Shown: in pieces, positions 1 to 7,402 of the stretch
How positions within the stretch are numbered: the stretch's first letter is position 1
Layout: each line of letters starts with the position of its first letter
NCBI GenBank assembly: GCA_017540905.1
Contig: JAFYAC010000036.1
Span: 1-34,968, forward strand
DNA: 34,968 bases
DNA from: Kiritimatiellia bacterium
Lineage (GTDB): Bacteria > Verrucomicrobiota > Kiritimatiellia > CAIQIC01 > Lenti-01
Direction of reading: 5' to 3'
The notes under the pieces: generated by a model
The model's input: the letters and a program-made list of their open reading frames with translations, nothing else
Told to the model about the DNA's origin: nothing
The model's database searches: none
Program-made: the position numbers and the translations under genes

Positions 1-47
1 ATCCAAGGAAAAAGAATCCAAGATCAATTCTTGACGGAACTCATACT

Positions 48-142
48 GGTGGGGCGAGCCGTCCCCGGCGAGCCGGTGTGGAAGGGGGCAGGAGGTCTGG
101 AAAACCGGCAAGAACGGCTCGGCGGGGACGCCTCGCCCCACC
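48..142. repeat. Long imperfect inverted repeat
   Basis: Two 28-base arms (48-75 and 115-142) are reverse complements except at two positions and enclose 39 bases. Both arms are built from GGGGCGAG and CGTCCCC-type words. As RNA this would make a very stable hairpin. It belongs to the GC-rich palindromic spacer elements seen elsewhere in the window. Confidence 0.7.
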
Positions 143-873
143 ATGCGCCTCGCGCGGGAATATGAAAGCGTGGATTTGGTCCGCCCCGGGCACAAACCGG
201 AGATGCGCCCCGAAGCGCCGCCCACGCATGGAAGGGTGCCGGGAGGTGTGCGAAAAACGTGAGGGTGTCGGAAGGGGGAGGGGCTTCGCGCACCCTTGGC
301 GCGAACAAACGAAAGGAATGCCGATTAGACAAGGCGTTGCCGTAGGGAAACGGGCCCGCGGCGCGAAACACGGAGGGAACGGAGGAAGGAGGCACGGAGA
401 TTTTTTGGGATGAGGGCGAAGCTTGTCTGACCAGCCTTCCGGGCAGTCCCCTTCCCGCCGTGCGAAAGGAACGTGGCATGAAGGCAAATCCTTGCGCAAG
501 ACAGGCGCACGGTGGCGAAGGGACTCGCCCCCCATACGGAGTTGTCAGGTGAAAAGCTCCCTCCGGTAGGGCCCGACCTCCGGGCAGGCCGTGCGAAAGG
601 ATGGCCCATGACGGTCCGCCCGGAGGTCGGCCCCCACCGGCCAGCCGCACCATGCAAAAGACACTTCTTGCATATCGATCCAGCTGGGAGGGCCCGGCTC
701 CGTCCGGGCCGGGTCCGTGGGACTCGACGGAAACGATACAGGAACGTTTTGCCACGCGGCCGCGATGGAGCGCGGCCCTCCCGGAAAACCGATAGATCAA
801 ACCGGACACCATACCGGAGCGGTTTCGGAAATAGTGTGGTGGCCTTCCCTTGCGTGGCCACCGTTTCCAGCGC

Positions 874-893
874 GGACGCGCAGAAGCGCGTCC
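874..893. repeat. Perfect GC-rich palindrome, copy 1
   Basis: GGACGCGCAGAAGCGCGTCC has perfect 8-base arms and an AGAA loop. A near-identical hairpin with a GGAA loop is at 18805-18824, also in a spacer, and the flanks of the two copies are related. It resembles REP-type dispersed palindromes. Confidence 0.7.
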
Positions 894-993
894 CTCCCCG
901 AGGAGGGCGCACCGGGCGCAAATGGCGCTTGCATTTCCCGTGCGCGGCCAGTACAAGCGTGGCCATACCACGAAAACAGCGGAGGAATCCCGG

Positions 994-1371
994 ATGAGCG
1001 AGATCAGATACACCAAGGCCCATTGCTGGTGCCGCGAAGAGGAGAACGGCGAACTGACGGTCGGCATCACCGACTACGCCCAGGGGCAGATGTCGGACCT
1101 GACCTTCGTCGAGCTGCCGACCGTCGGCGACCGGGTCGAGGCCGACGAGGAAATGGCCGTGGTCGAGTCGGTCAAGGCCGCGAGCGACGTGTACGCGCCC
1201 GTCAGCGGCGAAGTGACCGCCATCAACGAAGACCTCGCCGACACTCCCGAGCTCGTCAACCAATCCCCCTACGGCAAGGGCTGGCTGTGCCGCATCCGGC
1301 CCGACGACCCCGGCGACTTCGCCGGCCTCCTCGACGCGGACGCCTACGAAGCCACGTTGCCGGAGGACTGA
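994..1371 (+). CDS. gcvH: Glycine cleavage system H protein
   Basis: This 125-residue lipoyl-carrier protein shuttles the aminomethyl group between the P, T and L proteins of the glycine cleavage complex in the cytoplasm. The length is right for GcvH, and the whole protein is one biotinyl/lipoyl-like fold. The lipoylation motif ESVKA is present with the lysine at residue 61, followed by the conserved SDVYAPVSGEV segment. The ATG at 994 is chosen because GGAGGA lies 7 bases upstream and translation begins at the normal family N-terminus (YTKAHCW, where most members have a related HEW-type motif). No gcvP, gcvT or lpd is in the window, so the carrier is encoded away from its partners here. The next gene starts 83 bases downstream behind its own likely promoter. 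Confidence 0.93.
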   Translation: MSEIRYTKAHCWCREEENGELTVGITDYAQGQMSDLTFVELPTVGDRVEADEEMAVVESVKAASDVYAPVSGEVTAINEDLADTPELVNQSPYGKGWLCRIRPDDPGDFAGLLDADAYEATLPED

Positions 1372-1387
1372 GGGGCCGCAAACAGGC

Positions 1388-1417
1388 TTGCCGCCCCCCC
1401 TTGCCCCGGCGTATCAT
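1388..1417 (+). promoter_or_regulatory. Possible sigma70-type promoter for ygeW-like gene
   Basis: TTGCCG and TATCAT are separated by 18 bases and lie 38 bases before the ATG of the carbamoyltransferase. The -10 matches five of six consensus positions. Only sequence inspection supports it. Confidence 0.4.
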
Positions 1418-1454
1418 GCACCGCGAAAGACACAACCAACAAAGGACGATACCG

Positions 1455-2780
1455 ATGAAAGACCCCGTCAAGATGCTCAAGGCCATCGAGAAGCTCGACG
1501 CCAACCTCTACCAGAAGGACTTCTTCCTCACCTGGGACAAGACCCTCGACGAGCTCAAGCTCATCCTCCAGGTCGCCGACCTCATGAAGACCCTCTACGA
1601 AAAGAACGTCTCCCTCAAGGTCTTCGACACCGGCCTCGCCATTTCCAACTTCCGCGACAACTCCACGCGCACGCGCTTCTCCTTCGCCTCCGCGAGCAAC
1701 CTCCTCGGCCTGGCCGTCCAGGACCTCGACGAAAGCAAGTCCCAGATCGCCCACGGCGAGACCGTCCGCGAGACCGCGAACATGATCTCCTTCCTCACGC
1801 AGATCATCGGCATCCGCGACGACATGTACCTCGGCGAAGGCCACACCTACCAGGTCGAAGTCGCCAAGGCCCTCGACGACGGCTACGAGCACGGCGTCCT
1901 CGCCCAGCGCCCCGGCATCGTCAACCTCCAGTGCGACATCGACCACCCGACCCAGTGCATGGCCGACCTCTGCTGGCTGCGCGAACACTTCGGCGGCCTC
2001 GAGAACCTTCGCGGCAAGAAGATCGCCATGACCTGGGCCTACAGCCCCTCCTACGGCAAACCCCTCAGCGTCCCGCAGGGCATCATCGGCCTGATGACCC
2101 GCTTCGGCATGGACGTCACCCTCGCCCACCCGCCCTCCTACGACCTCATCCCCGAAGTCAAGGACCTCGCCGCCAAGCAGGCCAAGGAGAGCGGCGGCAG
2201 CTTCAGGCAGGTGAACTCCATGGAAGAAGCCTTCGAAGGCGCCGACATCGTCTATCCCAAATCCTGGGCCCCCTACAAAGTCATGGGCCAGCGCACCGAA
2301 CTCCTCAAGAAGGGCGACAAGGAAGGCCTTGCCAAGCTCGAAAAGAAGTGCCTCGCCCAGAACGCCCAGTACAAGAACTGGGAATGCGACGCCAAGAAGA
2401 TGGCCCTCACCAAGAACGGCGAAGCCCTCTACATGCACTGCCTGCCCGCGGACATCACCGACGTCTCCTGCAAGGCCGGCGAAGTCTCCGCCGAAGTCTT
2501 CGAGAAATACCGCATTCCGACCTACAAGGAAGCGGGCTACAAACCCTTCGTGATCGCGGCCATGATGCTGACCAACCGCATGAAGGACACCCCCGCGACC
2601 CTGGCCGAACTGATGGAAGAAGGCATCGAGCGCGTCCTCGACGTCACGACCCTCCCCGTCAGCTACGAAATCCCCGAAGACAAACCCGCCAAGAAGTCTT
2701 CCAAGAAGGCCCCCGCGAAGAAGGCACCCGCCAAGAAGCCCGCCGCGAAGAAAGCCCCCGCCAAGAAGGCCAAGAAGTAA
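1455..2780 (+). CDS. ygeW: YgeW-family knotted carbamoyltransferase with Lys/Ala-rich tail
   Basis: This is a 441-residue member of the ornithine/aspartate carbamoyltransferase superfamily, closest to the YgeW group. Visible motifs are the carbamoyl-phosphate loop STRTRFSF near residue 73, HPTQ near residue 158 and HCLPAD near residue 327. YgeW proteins sit in purine/ureide catabolism loci of enterobacteria and clostridia, but their true substrate is unsettled, so ornithine should not be assumed. The family body ends near residue 410. The last ~30 residues are an extra tail of repeated PAKK/APAKK units, like the tails of histone H1-like bacterial proteins. The ATG at 1455 gives the normal N-terminus; AAAGGA about 8 bases upstream is a moderate ribosome site. 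A hairpin follows the stop codon. Confidence 0.85.
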   Translation: MKDPVKMLKAIEKLDANLYQKDFFLTWDKTLDELKLILQVADLMKTLYEKNVSLKVFDTGLAISNFRDNSTRTRFSFASASNLLGLAVQDLDESKSQIAHGETVRETANMISFLTQIIGIRDDMYLGEGHTYQVEVAKALDDGYEHGVLAQRPGIVNLQCDIDHPTQCMADLCWLREHFGGLENLRGKKIAMTWAYSPSYGKPLSVPQGIIGLMTRFGMDVTLAHPPSYDLIPEVKDLAAKQAKESGGSFRQVNSMEEAFEGADIVYPKSWAPYKVMGQRTELLKKGDKEGLAKLEKKCLAQNAQYKNWECDAKKMALTKNGEALYMHCLPADITDVSCKAGEVSAEVFEKYRIPTYKEAGYKPFVIAAMMLTNRMKDTPATLAELMEEGIERVLDVTTLPVSYEIPEDKPAKKSSKKAPAKKAPAKKPAAKKAPAKKAKK

Positions 2781-2804
2781 CCCCCCTTCCAACCCTTCCC
2801 CCGA

Positions 2805-2840
2805 CCGGCCCGCGCCCAACCCGCGCGGGCCGGCCGCTTT
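2805..2840 (+). terminator. Hairpin after ygeW-like gene
   Basis: Perfect 11-base arms CCGGCCCGCGC (2805-2815) and GCGCGGGCCGG (2823-2833) enclose a 7-base loop, 25 bases after the stop. The following bases contain only a short CTTT, so this is terminator-like rather than a classical intrinsic terminator. Confidence 0.5.
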
Positions 2841-2918
2841 CCGCCCAGCGCAACGTGTTTCCTGTGGTGGAAAAGAAACAACTTGGACAACCTTGTTTCA
2901 AAGTGCGCCGACTGGGAG

Positions 2919-2937
2919 CGCGGGCGTCCCGCCCGCG
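2919..2937. repeat. GC-rich palindrome CGCGGGCG-tcc-CGCCCGCG
   Basis: Perfect 8-base arms with a TCC loop. It has the same design as the hairpins at 8094-8110 and 31868-31888. Confidence 0.65.
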
Positions 2938-3049
2938 AGGCTTCGGAAACGCGGAAAACAAGCGGAAACACCAATGTTTTCCATAATCTCTCATCCCATC
3001 GGCGCACCTGGAAGCCGCACCCACCGGAAGCCACGCGATGCTTGTCCAG

Positions 3050-3093
3050 AAGCTTCCGCGCCGCTTCCGGAGGTGCGGCATCTTGCCGCGCCC
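3050..3093. repeat. 44-base dispersed element, copy 1
   Basis: It starts with AAGCTTCCGC, contains GGAGGTGCGGCATC and ends with GCCGCGCCC. An inverted copy of the same length lies at 24021-24064. The 14-base core recurs with one change (GGAGGTGCGACATC) at 30355-30368 inside the prepilin-like gene. Confidence 0.75.
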
Positions 3094-3120
3094 TTGCGGA
3101 TGGAGAGCGGGAGAAAAAGA

Positions 3121-3241
3121 GACAACTTGGACAACCCGGGACAACTTTTCACGGGCGCCGGGAGGATTGTTCCGGGCGCCGGAGGAATGAGGATGGGATG
3201 CGGGAGGGGAGAAAAAGACAAACAGGACAAAGGGGGACAAG
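3121..3241. repeat. GGACAAC-rich dispersed element, copy 1
   Basis: It begins with GACAACTTGGACAAC, continues with a GGGCGCC-containing middle and GGATGGGATGCGGGAGG, and ends in a GGACAA-rich stretch. The copy at 9744-9865 is almost the same length (121 versus 122 bases) and shares all these blocks. There the element directly follows a second repeat block that is found alone at 4178-4329. Confidence 0.75.
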
Positions 3242-3309
3242 GTTGCGGGAGGGAGGCGGATGGAGAGAGAATGGGGGAGATGAAGCCTCCCGAGGGAAGT
3301 GCCCGGCAA

Positions 3310-3741
3310 TCAGTTTGCGGGAAACGGATTGAGGATGGGAAGGCGCAAGCCCATGCCCTCCATGTCGGACACGTTGCGCGTGACGAGTTGCAGTCCGTGG
3401 ACGGTGGCTGTGGCCGCAATCAACGCATCCACCGCAGGACGTTTGTGGCCGGTACGCTCCGCCTCGCCGCAGAGGCGGCCCCATTCGAGGGCGACTTCGT
3501 TGTCCACCGGGAGAATGCGGTCGGAAAACGCCCCGAGGATGTCTTCCCGGAGCCATTTCTCCAGCTTGAGTCCCCGCTCGTCGCCGCCGCGCTTGGCGAT
3601 GCCCTTGCGGAGTTCGCCGACCGTGACGACCGACAGGTACAGGGATTCGGAATCCTGCGCCTTGAGCCATTCCAGCACGCCGGGAACGGGATGGCGGTTC
3701 GCCAGCTCGCTGACGACGCAGGTGTCGAGCAGGTACTTCAC
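3310..3741 (-). CDS. vapC: PIN-domain ribonuclease toxin (VapC type)
   Basis: This 143-residue protein covers a single PIN domain. Acidic residues expected for metal binding are visible: Asp in LLDTCVVSEL at the N-terminus, Glu in VGELRKGI, Asp in AVDALIAATA and Asp in the TRNVSDM segment. VapC toxins cleave RNA and are neutralised by a cognate antitoxin bound to the active site. The start is GTG at 3741-3739, which overlaps the antitoxin stop codon as GTGA, so translation is coupled. Length and motif order are typical. The RNA target cannot be read from sequence. Confidence 0.88.
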   Translation of the reverse strand: MKYLLDTCVVSELANRHPVPGVLEWLKAQDSESLYLSVVTVGELRKGIAKRGGDERGLKLEKWLREDILGAFSDRILPVDNEVALEWGRLCGEAERTGHKRPAVDALIAATATVHGLQLVTRNVSDMEGMGLRLPILNPFPAN

Positions 3742-3998
3742 AGGGCGATGTCCCGGCCGCAGTCGGAGGAATCGCGGGAAACGTCAAGGGATTCGCCTTC
3801 ATCGAGTTTCGGGCAGGCGAGGAGGGCGTCCACGAAGGTGCGGCGGCGGCTCCGCCTTGTCCTGCGGGCGGGCGGAATCGGTTCCTCCGGGGCAAGCGGC
3901 ACGAGAATCACCCGGAAGGGATACGAGCCGTATTCCTCCGGCACGGGCACGCTGACGCGGTTCCGTCGCGGACGGGCGATGGTTTCGATGGTGGGCAT
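3738..3998 (-). CDS. Probable antitoxin of the PIN toxin
   Basis: A short 86-residue protein placed immediately upstream of the PIN toxin, with overlapping stop and start codons. I do not recognise a named antitoxin family. The first ~35 residues (RNRVSVPVPEEYGSY, then FRVILVPL) look like beta strands, possibly the DNA-binding or dimerising part. The acidic, aspartate-rich C-terminus (LDEGESLDVSRDSSD) is of the kind that wraps around PIN toxins. The ATG at 3998 is preferred over longer upstream extensions because those run into repeat DNA with unlikely composition. The antitoxin role is inferred from position and size. Confidence 0.7.
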   Translation of the reverse strand: MPTIETIARPRRNRVSVPVPEEYGSYPFRVILVPLAPEEPIPPARRTRRSRRRTFVDALLACPKLDEGESLDVSRDSSDCGRDIAL

Positions 3999-4072
3999 GG
4001 CGGCTGGTTCTCCGTTGGACTCCGGCCCGCATTGTAGCACATTTCCGCCACCGTCCAGCTTGAAATCGCACC

Positions 4073-4153
4073 GTGACGAGTGACAAGTGGGCGGTGCCAC
4101 TGCGGGCGGGGAGTGGATGGGAAAGCAGGTGGGCCGCCCGCGCTCAGACAAGG
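4073..4153. repeat. GTGACGAG / GCGGGCGGGGAGTGG spacer repeat, copy 1
   Basis: Contains GTGACGAGTGACAAG followed by GCGGGCGGGGAGTGGATGGG and a GCCGCCCGCGCTC block. Related arrangements are at 8075-8123 after the second toxin and at 23867-23925 after the acetyltransferase. Confidence 0.55.
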
Positions 4154-4177
4154 GAGAAAATGCGCCCGGGGTTTGGC

Positions 4178-4329
4178 CAATCTGGTAGCCCGGCGGGGAA
4201 AGGGGAGTTTTCCAATGATTGGAAAATATTTTTCCAATGGTTGGAAAAAATGTCTCGGATTTTCCAATGATTGGAAAAATTTTTGGAGAAAGAAATTGTT
4301 CAGCCAACCATGACAATTCCCGACAATTC
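4178..4329. repeat. Element with three TTTTCCAATnATTGGAAAA palindromes
   Basis: Starts with CAATCTGGTAGC. It then carries palindromes at 4208-4226 (TTTTCCAATGATTGGAAAA), 4230-4248 (same with GGTTGG) and 4260-4278 (identical to the first), and ends with two TGACAATT/CGACAATT words. The 9634-9733 copy has the same opening, one palindrome (9665-9683) and the same ending. It is strikingly AT-rich against its surroundings. Confidence 0.8.
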
Positions 4330-4532
4330 GCTTTGTGATGCAACTTGGGACGGCGGTTCCAACACCGGACGACCCGCCCGAAGGGCCGCGGCGGAAATGC
4401 GCTTGCGGACGGGATGCGGATGGGATAGGGTTTGCAATGTCTCGCCAAAACGGGGGTTCCCGGTGAGGGGAGACGGACATTTGAATGGTTTGTTAACGCA
4501 AATCAGTCGTTCGACAGAAATCTGGAACATTT

Positions 4533-4640
4533 CGACATGAACGAAGAGCGCGAGGACGCCGCAAGGCGCGCCTCTCATCTGGTTTTCATGTCGGGCCTTC
4601 CAGAGCCTCTGTCGAGAGTCAGCGGAGAGGCTTCTTTTTT
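4533..4640 (+). ncRNA. Candidate structured RNA ending in an intrinsic terminator
   Basis: CGACATGAA (4533-4541) and TTCATGTCG (4585-4593) form a perfect 9-base stem around a GC-rich interior that can fold further (GCGCG with CGCGC). Eleven bases later AGCCTCT (4604-4610) pairs with AGAGGCT (4626-4632), followed by TCTTTTTT. The structure ends 51 bases before the LRR gene start. It could be a small RNA or a terminating leader of that gene. It matches no RNA family I know; no covariation data are available. Confidence 0.4.
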
Positions 4641-4691
4641 GTCCCCGGAAGGGCCTTTCCCCGGAACCACAGGGGCCGAGGAGTGCAAGGC

Positions 4692-7142
4692 ATGAGAATG
4701 AAAAACGCGTGGGCGAAGTTGGCGGCGGCGGTTGCCGTTGCGGCGGGGATGGGAGTGGGGGTGGCGAGAGGGGAAGCATCTGGGGGTGTGAGTCCATGGG
4801 CTGAGGATAGAATAATAGGGTATGGATGGGTCTGCGGCGGACTAGTTGATGGGATAGATCCCCTACAAGAGGGAGTAGTAGCGGTCGGCGGTTGTTCCAC
4901 CAATGTGCGTGTCGTGAACATCCCATCACATGTTAACTTGAGCGTGATTTGGAGCGATTATGTTGATGGTGAGTTCACAACGTGGGAGGAAACAAGAAAT
5001 TTTCGGGTGACAGAGATTCAACCTAGAGCCTTTCAAAACAACACCGCATTGGAGTCGGTAACGATACCGGCGAGCGTGGAATCGTGGTGGGGGTGGGGTT
5101 CGAGAGGACAGCTTATCCGTGGGTCTGTGTTTGCTGGTTGTACAAGTCTAACAGAGGTCAATCTCACGGATGGCTTGAAGAGTATCGCGCCTTCTATGTT
5201 CTCTGGTTGTACGGCCTTGCCTTCCGTGGCGATACCGACGAGCGTGGAGACAGTGGAGGCTAATGCGTTTTACGGTTGTACAAATCTGGCGGAGATGAAC
5301 CTCCCAAATGGATTGAAGAGCATTGGACCTGCGGCATTTTCTGGTTGCACGACCTTGCCATCAGTAACAATACCGGGAAGCGTGGAATCCTTGGGAGTCA
5401 GTGCCTTTAGGGGTTGCATAAATCTGGTCAATCTGCATCTCTCAGATGGGTTGAAGAGTATTGGAACAAATGCGTTTTCCAGTTGCACGGCCCTGCCAAC
5501 GGTAGCAATTCCTGACAGTGTACAAGAGATTGGAGGGAGCGCATTTTCCGGTTGTACGGGGCTGAAGACCGTGACAATCGGGAGTGGTGTGGTGACATGC
5601 GGAGCATCCGTATTTTCCAGTTGCACAAGTCTAACGAATTTGAATCTCGCAAATGGATTGAAAAGCATCGGGCCGAATGCGTTTTCCAGTTGCACGGCCC
5701 TGCCGACGGTAACAATTCCTGACAGTGTACAAGAGATTGGAGGGAGCGCGTTTTCCGGCTGCACGGGGCTGAAGGCCGCGACGATCGGGAGTGGTGTGGT
5801 GTCAAGCGGCGCATCCGTGTTTTCCGGGTGTTCGGAATTGACGAACGTGGTGTTCAAGGAGGGACTGGCGGTTGTGCGGACGAATATGTTTGCCAATTGC
5901 TACCGCTTGCCGAAGGTGGTCTTGCCAGCGAGCATGAGGAGGATTGAGGGGAGCGCGTTCGTGGGCTGCACGGCGTTGGCGTCGGTGGACCTCGGCGGCA
6001 CCGAAACAATCTGCGACAAGGCTTTTGAAGGTTGCACGGGCCTGAAGGCGGTATCGTTCCCGGCGGGCGTGCGGCGCATCGGGGCGGGGGCGTTCAGCGG
6101 GTGCACGGGGTTGGCGACGGTGGCGCTGCCGGAAGGGGTGGAAGAGGTGGAGGCGGGTGCGTTTTCGGGTGCGTCGGTCAAGTCGCTGTACTTCGACAAC
6201 GCGGACGGGGGGCTGCTGGACGCGTTCTCGAAGGAGTCGCTGCGGACGCTGTACCTGGGGGCGGATGCCCGCGGCATCACGGGCGAGCGGCTGGGCGACT
6301 GCCTGTCGCTGTCGGCGCTGCTGGTGGCGAAGGGGAATCCGGAGTATGCAGTGGACGGGGCGGGGGCGCTGTACGACAAGGACTTCACGCGGCTGATCAA
6401 GTATCCGGCGGGCGCGGCGGCGTCCTGCTACACGGTTCCGGCGACGGTGCGGACGGTGGATGCCAAGGCCTTCGCGCACGCGACGGCGCTGCGGGAGGTG
6501 GTGTTCCAGGGGCCGGTGACGGAAATCGGGGAGGATGCCTTCGACTGGTGCATCGCGCTGGAGCGGGTGGTGTTCCCGTCCGGGGCGGGGACGGTGGGCG
6601 CGGGGGCGTTCCGCGTGTGCCCCTCGCTGGAAACGCTGCGGTTCGAGGGAACGGGCCACGCCGTGCCGACCTTCGGCGAAGGGCAGTTCCTCTACGCGAA
6701 GCCGGTGGTGCAGATCGAGGAATCGGAGGCGTCGCGCTGGACTTCGGCCCTGTCCGCGCTGGGCCTGTCCTACGAGTGGATCGTGGATGCGGATGCGACC
6801 TCGACGACGCCGGTCCCGGTGCCGAAGAGCTGGATCCAGTCGAAGGCGGGGCACATCCTGTCCGCGTGCGGGGGTGACTACGAGGCAGCGGCGATGGCTC
6901 CGGCGTCGAACGGGGTCAGCAAGGTGTGGGAGTGCTATTTGCAGGGCGTGGACCCGGAGGACGGGGATGATCGGTTCCAGTTGCGGAGCAAGGTGGAGGA
7001 CGGTGGGGTTTCCATGTGGTGGGAACCGGACCTGGGGACGGAGCGGAAATATGCCTTGGAGGGCGTGGAGAACATGGGAGACGAGTGGGGCGAGACGAAT
7101 GCGGGGACGCGCTTCTACCGGGCGAGGGTGGAAATGCCGTAG
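4692..7142 (+). CDS. Secreted BspA-like leucine-rich repeat protein
   Basis: This 816-residue protein has a signal peptide: basic start, then the Ala/Val-rich stretch AKLAAAVAVAAGMGVGVARG. From about residue 110 to 660 it carries LRR_5/BspA repeats of ~23 residues with the pattern F-x-GCT-L-x-V-IP-x-V-x-IG-x-AF. BspA-type proteins act at the cell surface in adhesion, often in gut or oral bacteria. Residues ~690-816 are a non-LRR C-terminal domain ending in RFYRARVEMP, possibly a sorting or structural module. GAGGAG 8 bases upstream supports the ATG at 4692; an ATG at 4698 is also possible. The first part of the gene is clearly less GC-rich than the part after about 5850, so the gene looks mosaic. 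Ligand unknown. Confidence 0.85.
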   Translation: MRMKNAWAKLAAAVAVAAGMGVGVARGEASGGVSPWAEDRIIGYGWVCGGLVDGIDPLQEGVVAVGGCSTNVRVVNIPSHVNLSVIWSDYVDGEFTTWEETRNFRVTEIQPRAFQNNTALESVTIPASVESWWGWGSRGQLIRGSVFAGCTSLTEVNLTDGLKSIAPSMFSGCTALPSVAIPTSVETVEANAFYGCTNLAEMNLPNGLKSIGPAAFSGCTTLPSVTIPGSVESLGVSAFRGCINLVNLHLSDGLKSIGTNAFSSCTALPTVAIPDSVQEIGGSAFSGCTGLKTVTIGSGVVTCGASVFSSCTSLTNLNLANGLKSIGPNAFSSCTALPTVTIPDSVQEIGGSAFSGCTGLKAATIGSGVVSSGASVFSGCSELTNVVFKEGLAVVRTNMFANCYRLPKVVLPASMRRIEGSAFVGCTALASVDLGGTETICDKAFEGCTGLKAVSFPAGVRRIGAGAFSGCTGLATVALPEGVEEVEAGAFSGASVKSLYFDNADGGLLDAFSKESLRTLYLGADARGITGERLGDCLSLSALLVAKGNPEYAVDGAGALYDKDFTRLIKYPAGAAASCYTVPATVRTVDAKAFAHATALREVVFQGPVTEIGEDAFDWCIALERVVFPSGAGTVGAGAFRVCPSLETLRFEGTGHAVPTFGEGQFLYAKPVVQIEESEASRWTSALSALGLSYEWIVDADATSTTPVPVPKSWIQSKAGHILSACGGDYEAAAMAPASNGVSKVWECYLQGVDPEDGDDRFQLRSKVEDGGVSMWWEPDLGTERKYALEGVENMGDEWGETNAGTRFYRARVEMP
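5472..5885 (+). repeat. 207-base higher-order tandem repeat in the LRR gene
   Basis: The segments 5472-5678 and 5679-5885 start identically (GCGTTTTCCAGTTGCACGG) and stay near-identical through the first two of their three 69-base LRR units. The period of 207 bases equals 69 residues. This indicates recent in-frame duplication. Confidence 0.8.
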
Positions 7143-7184
7143 GGATTGCGTGCGAGGGGGCGGGTGGGGCGGACTGGCGCGACA

Positions 7185-7204
7185 GACGGACGAGGGCATC
7201 CGTC
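7185..7204 (+). terminator. Weak hairpin after LRR gene
   Basis: GACGGA (7185-7190) pairs with TCCGTC (7199-7204) 43 bases after the stop, without a T run. Any termination role is weakly supported. Confidence 0.25.
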
Positions 7205-7360
7205 CCCCTGGTACGGGAAATGTATTTTGAGATTATGGAAAAATAAGGAAATTTATGTGATTTCAGGCATGGAAAGCCCCATGAAAACGGGGGGGGCGGG
7301 AGGAGATGAGAGGAGGGGGTGGGCGATTGAGACAGGGTTTGGGCTTGAAGGTTTTCCGGT

Positions 7361-7389
7361 TACGTGCAACAAATACGTGCATACACGTA
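7361..7389 (+). promoter_or_regulatory. Likely antitoxin operator
   Basis: Just upstream of the ribbon-helix-helix gene, TACGTGCA occurs at 7361 and again at 7374. The second copy forms the inverted repeat TACGTG-CATA-CACGTA (7374-7389). Direct and inverted repeats next to the start codon are typical autoregulatory sites of RHH antitoxins. Confidence 0.55.
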
Positions 7390-7402
7390 AAAGAGTGCAC
7401 GC

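Larger units (their letters stand above)
1..993. other. Repeat-rich spacer, no convincing gene
   Basis: Nearly 1 kb lies before gcvH. Several long frames are open on both strands, but their translations are Arg/Pro/Gly-rich, overlap each other and match no family I recognise, so I read them as chance frames in GC-rich repeat DNA. The stretch holds a long imperfect inverted repeat (48-142), the palindrome GGCCGCG-6 nt-CGCGGCC near 757-776 and a perfect hairpin at 874-893. It also has a segment at 541-558 (GTTGTCAGGTGAAAAGCT) that recurs with one change at 31821-31838 inside the BtuD-BtuC linker. Confidence 0.6.
2841..3309. other. Repeat-filled spacer between ygeW and toxin gene
   Basis: About 470 bases without a gene, between the convergent ends of the carbamoyltransferase and the PIN toxin. 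It is built almost entirely from dispersed elements: the hairpin at 2919-2937, the 44-base element at 3050-3093 and the GGACAAC-type element at 3121-3241. Confidence 0.65.

Noticed and set aside
24-1263. Overlapping 300-residue frames before gcvH on the minus strand
   Set aside because: They overlap each other and gcvH, are Arg/Pro/Ser-rich and lie in palindromic repeat DNA.
1344-2819. 491-codon minus-strand frame opposite the carbamoyltransferase
   Set aside because: Low-complexity Gly/Val/Glu-rich translation complementary to a clear gene.
4208-4278. Three repeats considered as a CRISPR array
   Set aside because: The units are 19-base palindromes with gaps of 3 and 11 bases, too short and irregular for spacers, and no cas genes are present.
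3738-4448. 236-residue version of the first antitoxin
   Set aside because: The extra N-terminal 150 residues run through palindromic repeat DNA and look random; the 86-residue form from 3998 is more likely.
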